This document shows, one piece after another, positions 6,364 to 10,788 of a DNA stretch of 10,788 nt. The notes beneath the pieces are model-generated. The model saw nothing but the letters and a program-made list of their open reading frames with translations, did no database searches and had not been told where the DNA came from. The position numbers and the translations under genes are program-made. How positions within the stretch are numbered: the stretch's first letter is position 1; each line of letters begins with the position of its first letter. Source of the stretch: Candidatus Nitrosocosmicus sp. (GTDB lineage: Archaea > Thermoproteota > Nitrososphaeria > Nitrososphaerales > Nitrososphaeraceae); NCBI GenBank assembly GCA_030452275.1, contig JAKDMR010000045.1, positions 1-10,788 of the forward strand, written 5' to 3'.

Positions 6364-6387
6364 TAAAAATAATAAAATAAAGATATT
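6364..6387 (-). terminator. T-rich terminator region after the oxidoreductase beta gene
   Basis: Read on the minus strand, a run of the type CTTTATTTTATTATTTTTAC lies about 30-50 bases after the beta-subunit stop codon. Such U-rich tracts fit archaeal termination of the alpha-beta operon. Confidence 0.35.
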
Positions 6388-6415
6388 TGAAGATACGCTT
6401 TAATTCAGTAACAAG

Positions 6416-7381
6416 TTATTTTGTTCTAAGCTCATCGATCAATCTATCTATATTGATATTTGGATTTCCGTTTTCATCTTTTATTGTTTGCAGCGCTGGT
6501 GGATATTCCTTGTAATTGTTAATTCTGCTTTGTAATCTTTCTTCATATGTAGGCGTATTCTTATTTTCATAAAAAACCCCCACAGGAATTCTATTTTCCC
6601 ATTCTTTTGATTTTTCAATTGCTTTGATTATCTTGTCAGATGGCTCCTCATCATTATCCACTACCCCATTGTAACCCTCTTCCTCTAGCTTGTATATCTT
6701 TGGAATTTTTATTGAAGGATTATTCTCATCTAGAGTAAAACTTTGATACCATTCCTTTGTATTTATATCATTATATGTGGGACAAGGTTGTAGTACGTCA
6801 ATAAAGGATAAACCACTATGCTCGATCCCCTTTTTAATTACCTCCTTAAGATGCTTTATGTCATATGAATATCCTCTTGCTATATATGTGAAACCACTGA
6901 TACAAGCCAATGCTATAGGATTAATACTATCATTTACATTGGGCTGAGGCAAAGATTTTGTCTTCATCCCTAGTTTTAGCGTGGGAGAAGCTTGTCCCTT
7001 GGTTAATCCATAAACTCCATTATTGTAAATAATATATGTGATATCAATATTTCTTCTTCCTGAATTTACAAAATGTCCCGAACCTATTCCCAATCCATCT
7101 CCATCACCCCCAACAGCCAGAATTTTCAAATTTGGATTGGCCAATTTGGCTCCTTGAGCGAAGGGCAAGACTCTGCCATGTAACGTGTGTATTCCAAATG
7201 TATTAATAAAATGAGGGGTTTTACCCGAACATCCAATCCCAGAAAAAATTGCAGCTTGGTGCGGAGGTATTTCTAATTCATAAAGAGACATTTGAATTGC
7301 ATTAAGTATACCAAAGTCTCCACAACCGGCACACCAGTCATTATGAACCTGTGTCTTAAAATCGGCTAATTTATACTCCAT
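6416..7381 (-). CDS. 2-oxoacid:ferredoxin oxidoreductase, beta subunit
   Basis: This 321-residue protein is the thiamine-pyrophosphate subunit (KorB/PorB type) of a cytoplasmic enzyme that converts a 2-oxoacid (pyruvate or 2-oxoglutarate) plus CoA to an acyl-CoA, CO2 and reduced ferredoxin, or the reverse. The TPP site is visible as GDGDGLGIG (92-100) with NN at 120-121. Four Cys matching the [4Fe-4S] ligands of the Sulfolobus enzyme are Cys17 and Cys20 (WCAGCGDFG), Cys51 (GIGCSGK) and Cys200 (QPCPTYN). Lys54 lies in the substrate region. The length suits the two-subunit archaeal form. ATG at 7381 overlaps the end of the alpha gene by 11 bases, so the two are coupled. Substrate preference cannot be read from the sequence with confidence; korB or porB would both be defensible names. 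Confidence 0.93.
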   Translation of the reverse strand: MEYKLADFKTQVHNDWCAGCGDFGILNAIQMSLYELEIPPHQAAIFSGIGCSGKTPHFINTFGIHTLHGRVLPFAQGAKLANPNLKILAVGGDGDGLGIGSGHFVNSGRRNIDITYIIYNNGVYGLTKGQASPTLKLGMKTKSLPQPNVNDSINPIALACISGFTYIARGYSYDIKHLKEVIKKGIEHSGLSFIDVLQPCPTYNDINTKEWYQSFTLDENNPSIKIPKIYKLEEEGYNGVVDNDEEPSDKIIKAIEKSKEWENRIPVGVFYENKNTPTYEERLQSRINNYKEYPPALQTIKDENGNPNINIDRLIDELRTK

Positions 7382-9404
7382 TTTTTAATATAACTCTCCG
7401 TTCAGATTGGTTATTTATTATGTTTATTAAAGAATTATATATTTCGGTATGAGACATTGGTCTGCCATTATATTTTAGTATGTTATGATCTGATCGCAAA
7501 GTTGTATTTTGTTTTAATAGAACGTCCAATTGGGACAAATAGTTCATCTCAATAATTGTTACTATAGTCTCGATGCTGGATGATGATTTATCAATAGTGT
7601 TCAATTTTTCTATTTTGTTACTTACAATGTCTTCCAAAAGTCTTGCGGGAAAAGGATTTAATAATTTGATTTGAAGGTACAGGAACTGAGTTGTATCATC
7701 TGCTTCAGTAATTTTTTCTAGTGAATCTAGTATTGCTCCTTTCGTAGATCCCCAACTAACTATTACCATTAATTTTTTCACGTTATCACTTGCATTATTT
7801 TCAAATTCGATCGTAATTTGCTCCTCTTCAGGTATTCTACTCTGTATTAATTCTAATTTAGATAGTCTCTTTTCCATCATGCTGATCCTTGTCTCTGGAT
7901 CTTCGGTTATATGACCCATTTCATCATGTTCATCACCAGTATTCCAGAATATTCCATTTTCTGTTCCCAATGGGACACGCAGGGAAATCGGATCATCGCT
8001 CAATTTGAATCTTTTAAAGTGATCCGAAAAACCCTGTTGTTTGATGTCTATGGATTTACCCTCTAATATCTTCCCCCTTTCAATTTTTAGATTTTTATAC
8101 TCAAATGGACTGCAAGTAATGATGCTATTAGAAAGATACTTGTCTAACATATGGATAACTGGCGTCTGGAAAATATCTGCATAATTGAATACTCTAATAG
8201 TATCATAGAAGCTTTCTTCGATATCTCCAGAGGAATATACAATCCTTGGAAGTTCGCCATGTCCTGCATTAATTGCAAATAGAAGATCCCCTTGTTCCTG
8301 TCTTGTAGGCAGTCCAGTCGATGGTCCTGCCCGTTGATACAAACTAACCAGCAAAGGAACTTCATTTATTCCTGCCCATCCTAATGCTTCTGCCATGAGC
8401 GAAAATCCTGGCCCCGAGGTAGTAGTGCAGGCTCGTACACCGGTTAAGGCCGCTCCAATAGCCATGGTTATAGCGGCAATCTCATCTTCTGTTTGAATTA
8501 CTGCCACTGATCCATTATTCTTATCTTTTTGGTCCAGAATCTGGTTTGATTCTAGATACTCACTATCATCAGTAGCCGGTGTAATAGGATAGTATGTTTG
8601 AAATCTACAACCAGCCACCATTTTTCCTAACGGTGAAGTCTGATTCCCTTGTGCAATGATGGAACTACCATTCACCTCATTATGGATCTTTGTTACAAAT
8701 GAAAATTTTTCTGGAATCGCTCCAAATTTCTCCTTAACATAAGAATAAGTGTAATTTGCCGCTTTCACATTGAGTTCGGCTATCTTTGGTTTGTTAGCAA
8801 ATGTGTCTAGTATCCCTTGCTCCATAAGGAGAATATCAAAATCTAAAACTGCCAATGAAGCTGCAAGTGACATTACATTGGTAATCCTTGCTAATTTACT
8901 TAGGGTATGATCTTGAATCTGCTCAGAAAACTTGTTTATTAGTTTAGTGTATGGTAATTCTACGAGAATGACTTTCCTCTCTTTAAGCTCCTCTATTATT
9001 CCTGCAAGACTAAATTCTTTGCTCTTGCTCTTTAAGATGTCTGATATTCTCTTTTCGGACGATTCGTCTAAGGTATTTATATCCTCAATTTTCTTTCCTA
9101 TAACATCCGGATCATAAATCATTATTCCGCCTTTTAGTACGAATGGGGAATGTCTTACTATTGTTTCAGCATCAAAAGTTACAAGAATGTCAATATCATC
9201 AACAGGAGACCTTACAATCTGATTTGAAAATCTCACAGAAAAGTAGCTATGTTCTCCTTTTATGTTCGAGTGGTATTCCCTCTTTCCAAACACATTCAAA
9301 CCCGACATCGCTATAGATTTTAGAAATATGTGGGACGCTGAATCTACTCCACTTCCTTGAGGCCCACCAATAACCCAAGAAATGGACTCTCTAGAAATAA
9401 CCAT
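7371..9404 (-). CDS. 2-oxoacid:ferredoxin oxidoreductase, fused gamma-alpha subunit
   Basis: This is the large subunit (KorA/PorA type) of the two-subunit enzyme. The gamma domain comes first (about 1-200, with GGPQGSG near residue 13 and KGEHSY), then the alpha domain (about 240-677). The alpha domain shows YPITPATD (272-279), the 2-oxoacid recognition motif known from the Sulfolobus enzyme, then TTSGPG (about 328-333) and QRAGPSTGLPTRQEQ, whose Arg358 matches the substrate-binding Arg of that family. No ferredoxin-like delta domain is attached. I choose ATG at 9404 (677 residues) because conserved sequence begins just after it and a TATA box lies about 31 bases upstream. An in-frame GTG at 9425 would add seven hydrophobic residues without homology. 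Thaumarchaea use such enzymes in central carbon metabolism alongside the 3-hydroxypropionate/4-hydroxybutyrate cycle. Confidence 0.94.
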   Translation of the reverse strand: MVISRESISWVIGGPQGSGVDSASHIFLKSIAMSGLNVFGKREYHSNIKGEHSYFSVRFSNQIVRSPVDDIDILVTFDAETIVRHSPFVLKGGIMIYDPDVIGKKIEDINTLDESSEKRISDILKSKSKEFSLAGIIEELKERKVILVELPYTKLINKFSEQIQDHTLSKLARITNVMSLAASLAVLDFDILLMEQGILDTFANKPKIAELNVKAANYTYSYVKEKFGAIPEKFSFVTKIHNEVNGSSIIAQGNQTSPLGKMVAGCRFQTYYPITPATDDSEYLESNQILDQKDKNNGSVAVIQTEDEIAAITMAIGAALTGVRACTTTSGPGFSLMAEALGWAGINEVPLLVSLYQRAGPSTGLPTRQEQGDLLFAINAGHGELPRIVYSSGDIEESFYDTIRVFNYADIFQTPVIHMLDKYLSNSIITCSPFEYKNLKIERGKILEGKSIDIKQQGFSDHFKRFKLSDDPISLRVPLGTENGIFWNTGDEHDEMGHITEDPETRISMMEKRLSKLELIQSRIPEEEQITIEFENNASDNVKKLMVIVSWGSTKGAILDSLEKITEADDTTQFLYLQIKLLNPFPARLLEDIVSNKIEKLNTIDKSSSSIETIVTIIEMNYLSQLDVLLKQNTTLRSDHNILKYNGRPMSHTEIYNSLINIINNQSERRVILKNGV

Positions 9405-9430
9405 TAATAATACTAATATACGCACTTGTG

Positions 9431-9440
9431 CTTATTATAG
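9431..9440 (-). promoter_or_regulatory. TATA box of the oxidoreductase operon
   Basis: CTATAATAAG on the minus strand is about 31 bases before the ATG at 9404, in the short gap after the small Cys-rich gene. It supports the 9404 start and an operon promoter separate from that gene. Confidence 0.45.
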
Positions 9441-9469
9441 TTTCAATCCAGCAAAATTGGGAAGTTTGC

Positions 9470-9628
9470 TCAACCCCCGGTCATCGAATCATGAAGACAA
9501 CACTCACATTTATCTCCTCTTCCACAATAAGGGCATACACACATGCAAGCTTCAAGAACATTTCCACAAAGATCACACAAAACTGTATCTTCGTTTTCAT
9601 TTAACTGGAAATCAGTTCCTTGATTCAA
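9470..9628 (-). CDS. Small cysteine-rich zinc-ribbon-like protein
   Basis: This is a 52-residue open frame with nine Cys: CDLC (18-21), CMCVCPYC (28-35) and CECC (41-44), followed by His46 and a C-terminal TGG. Paired CxxC knuckles with CPYCG and CDLCG turns are typical of zinc ribbons; an iron-sulfur role is also possible. Such ordered Cys spacing is very unlikely in a random AT-rich frame, so I regard it as a real gene despite its size. The start is taken as TTG at 9628, because the frame is closed by a stop four codons upstream and no ATG or GTG precedes the Cys region. The gene ends 65 bases before the oxidoreductase alpha start, on the same strand, so it may be cotranscribed or have its own promoter. 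Function is unknown; small zinc-ribbon proteins often bind nucleic acids or serve as partner subunits. Confidence 0.72.
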   Translation of the reverse strand: MNQGTDFQLNENEDTVLCDLCGNVLEACMCVCPYCGRGDKCECCLHDSMTGG

Positions 9629-9660
9629 TAACCTATTTTAATTAGATCATCGTATTAATA

Positions 9661-9669
9661 CTTATACCT
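9661..9669 (-). promoter_or_regulatory. Possible TATA box of the Cys-rich gene
   Basis: AGGTATAAG on the minus strand lies about 37 bases before the proposed TTG start, predicting a leader of roughly ten bases. The spacing is slightly long, so the assignment is tentative. Confidence 0.35.
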
Positions 9670-10161
9670 GAATTTGAATGGGTTTTTTAGGAATTTGAGG
9701 TTAAATTCTAACAAGAGACTATGATCCATGTTAGATTATTCACACCAGTTAGTTCGAGTATAAAGATTCAGTCTGGGATAAAGGCATTGCTCCCTTATGA
9801 TGTTACCTTTGATCTCTAGCAAAATTCAAGATTGATTCGATTAATAGATTACGAAATAGTATACTTTCTATCTACGATGACATTCCAAATATAAAATTTG
9901 CAAGGTCTCAGAAGGGTGACAGTCGTGTAAAGAATGTGGTATACTTTCATGTAAACTAATCATGTTCGTTTAGATCCTGATCTTTTGTTAATTATTTTAG
10001 ATAATCATAATAAATTACCTCTTTCCATTTTTCATAATACAATTCCTGCTAACTATATAAACAAAGAAACAGATTATTTTCTCGTCGCTAAAGAATCTGG
10101 ACAATGGCTCTATTACAATAGATCTCTTGCGTAATTAGCAGTGCTTAATCGTGTCCTTTAA
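9670..10161. other. Gene-free spacer before the transposase remnant
   Basis: All frames are interrupted often and nothing protein-like or tRNA-like is visible. GTATACTTTC occurs twice (about 9859 and 9942), too short to mean much. The stretch next to 10162 should contain one end of the insertion element, but I cannot point to a terminal inverted repeat with confidence. Confidence 0.45.
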
Positions 10162-10788
10162 TTATCGTCCATTATATAACGAATAGATATTCACTATCCT
10201 GTAGTTTATCAGTCCGGATACTATGCTTGATATTCTGTCATACTTTCTGAGCCTGTTTCTAAACACATCATTTATTATCCTGTACTTTTTTATCCTGCAG
10301 ATTTTGTATGTTCCACCACTACTACTATATTCTTCTTTTAGAATGACTTCTGTTGTACTCTTTTTCAGTTCTGCAGTTAAATCGCAGCCTTTCTCCTTTT
10401 TGATAGGTAAGGATGACCTCTACTTCTGGTAATCATCTTCTACTCCAAAGAATCCAAGATCAAACATACTCACTATTTCCTTGGGAATAGCAGGACGATT
10501 GTTTTTGTAGATGTTGTAGTCGTTTATCTTACCTATTTGCCTGTGCTTGGATTTGTATATTGGCAGTCCCTTTCTGTTTGCTGCGTACAGATATTCTTGA
10601 CCGTGCGTGAGTGTGTTTCCTTCTCTTGCCAGAGTATTACAGTCTTCTCTTTTTCCTATTCTTTGTTGGTCCTGGTATAGGCTGTTCTGTGCAGTCTGTA
10701 AAGACCAAAAGACTCGGAAAATACTCTTCTACATCCTCTTCCTTTGTCTTTAGCCTTTTGGTTATCTGATATAGTTTCTGAGGATTGG
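10162..10788 (-). pseudogene. Broken IS5-like DDE transposase, cut by the window edge
   Basis: The minus strand carries a transposase of the IS5-type DDE group, spread over more than one frame. From the edge it reads PQKLYQITKRLK, then LVFTDCTEQPIP (first catalytic Asp, codon 10694-10696) and KNRKKRRL, where a TAA at 10637-10639 replaces an expected Tyr codon before YSGKRRKHT. The frame then shifts; GLPIYKSKHRQIGK, DYNIYKNNRP and MFDLGFFGVEDDY (second Asp, 10459-10461) follow in another frame, which has a TAG after DDYQK. A further shift covers EYNRSHSKRRIV and VEHT (catalytic Glu, 10311-10313). The end returns to KKYRIINDVFRNRLRKYDRIS and SGLINYRI, stopping at 10162. All three acidic residues survive, but no full protein can be made. 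The N-terminal part lies outside the window. Confidence 0.88.

Larger units (their letters stand above)
5231..6415. other. 1.2-kb gene-free region rich in hairpins
   Basis: Stop codons are dense in all frames and no protein family is recognisable, although this stretch lies between the end of amoA and the end of the oxidoreductase beta gene. What it does hold is an unusual number of inverted repeats: 5470-5489, 5518-5532, 5676-5695, 5715-5734, 5826-5896, 6149-6183 and 6192-6264. Two groups of these are listed as candidate RNAs. I see no tRNA, rRNA or CRISPR-like repeats. Confidence 0.6.

Noticed and set aside
8144..9117. Short frames on both strands within the oxidoreductase alpha gene (8144-8365 minus, 8932-9117 plus)
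   Set aside because: They lie wholly inside a well-supported conserved gene in other frames.
9382..9645. 87-codon plus-strand frame across 9382-9645
   Set aside because: It is His/Asn rich because it is the complement of the Cys-rich gene and of the oxidoreductase start; the minus-strand readings are the meaningful ones.
13..9856. Shared 14-base word AATAGATTACGAAA at 13-26 and 9843-9856
   Set aside because: About one repeated word of this length is expected by chance in AT-rich DNA of this size, and the flanks do not match.
10223..10432. 69-codon plus-strand frame
   Set aside because: It is the antisense of the transposase remnant, whose motifs read on the minus strand.

Overview
The window comes from an AT-rich chromosome of an ammonia-oxidising archaeon (Thaumarchaeota/Nitrososphaeria). 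The decisive marker is a full-length archaeal amoA (216 codons) next to amoX. The AmoA sequence looks like the soil group I.1b (Nitrososphaerales); a genus such as Nitrosocosmicus is possible but cannot be settled here. TATA boxes 25-37 bases before start codons, the absence of Shine-Dalgarno sites, frequent TTG/GTG starts and an intron-bearing tRNA are all archaeal features.

Layout: 1-711 has no recognisable gene. 712-1260 encodes a secreted, Asn/Ser-rich protein of unknown function. 1793-1909 is a tRNA-Leu(UAA) gene that appears to contain two introns, one in the anticodon loop and one in the D arm. On the minus strand, 2240-3849 is the pdxS-pdxT operon (overlapping genes), which makes pyridoxal 5'-phosphate. 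pdxS is divergent from amoX (4067-4411), which is followed on the same strand by amoA (4564-5214); each has its own TATA box. About 1.2 kb without genes follows (5215-6415), rich in hairpins, with two candidate structured RNAs. On the minus strand, 6416-9404 holds the overlapping alpha and beta subunit genes of a two-subunit 2-oxoacid:ferredoxin oxidoreductase. Just upstream of it (9470-9628, minus) is a 52-codon cysteine-rich zinc-ribbon-like gene that is easy to miss. The right end (10162-10788) is a broken, edge-truncated IS5-like DDE transposase.

How the genes fit together: AmoA and AmoX are membrane parts of ammonia monooxygenase, the energy-yielding first step of nitrification. AmoB and AmoC are not in this window. 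The oxidoreductase links CoA thioesters and 2-oxoacids to ferredoxin in central carbon metabolism, and PdxST supplies PLP for aminotransferases and other enzymes. The gene set is core metabolism rather than a genomic island. The most unusual items are the two-intron tRNA, the small Cys-rich gene and the hairpin-rich intergenic region beyond amoA. I did not find evidence for a new multi-gene system.
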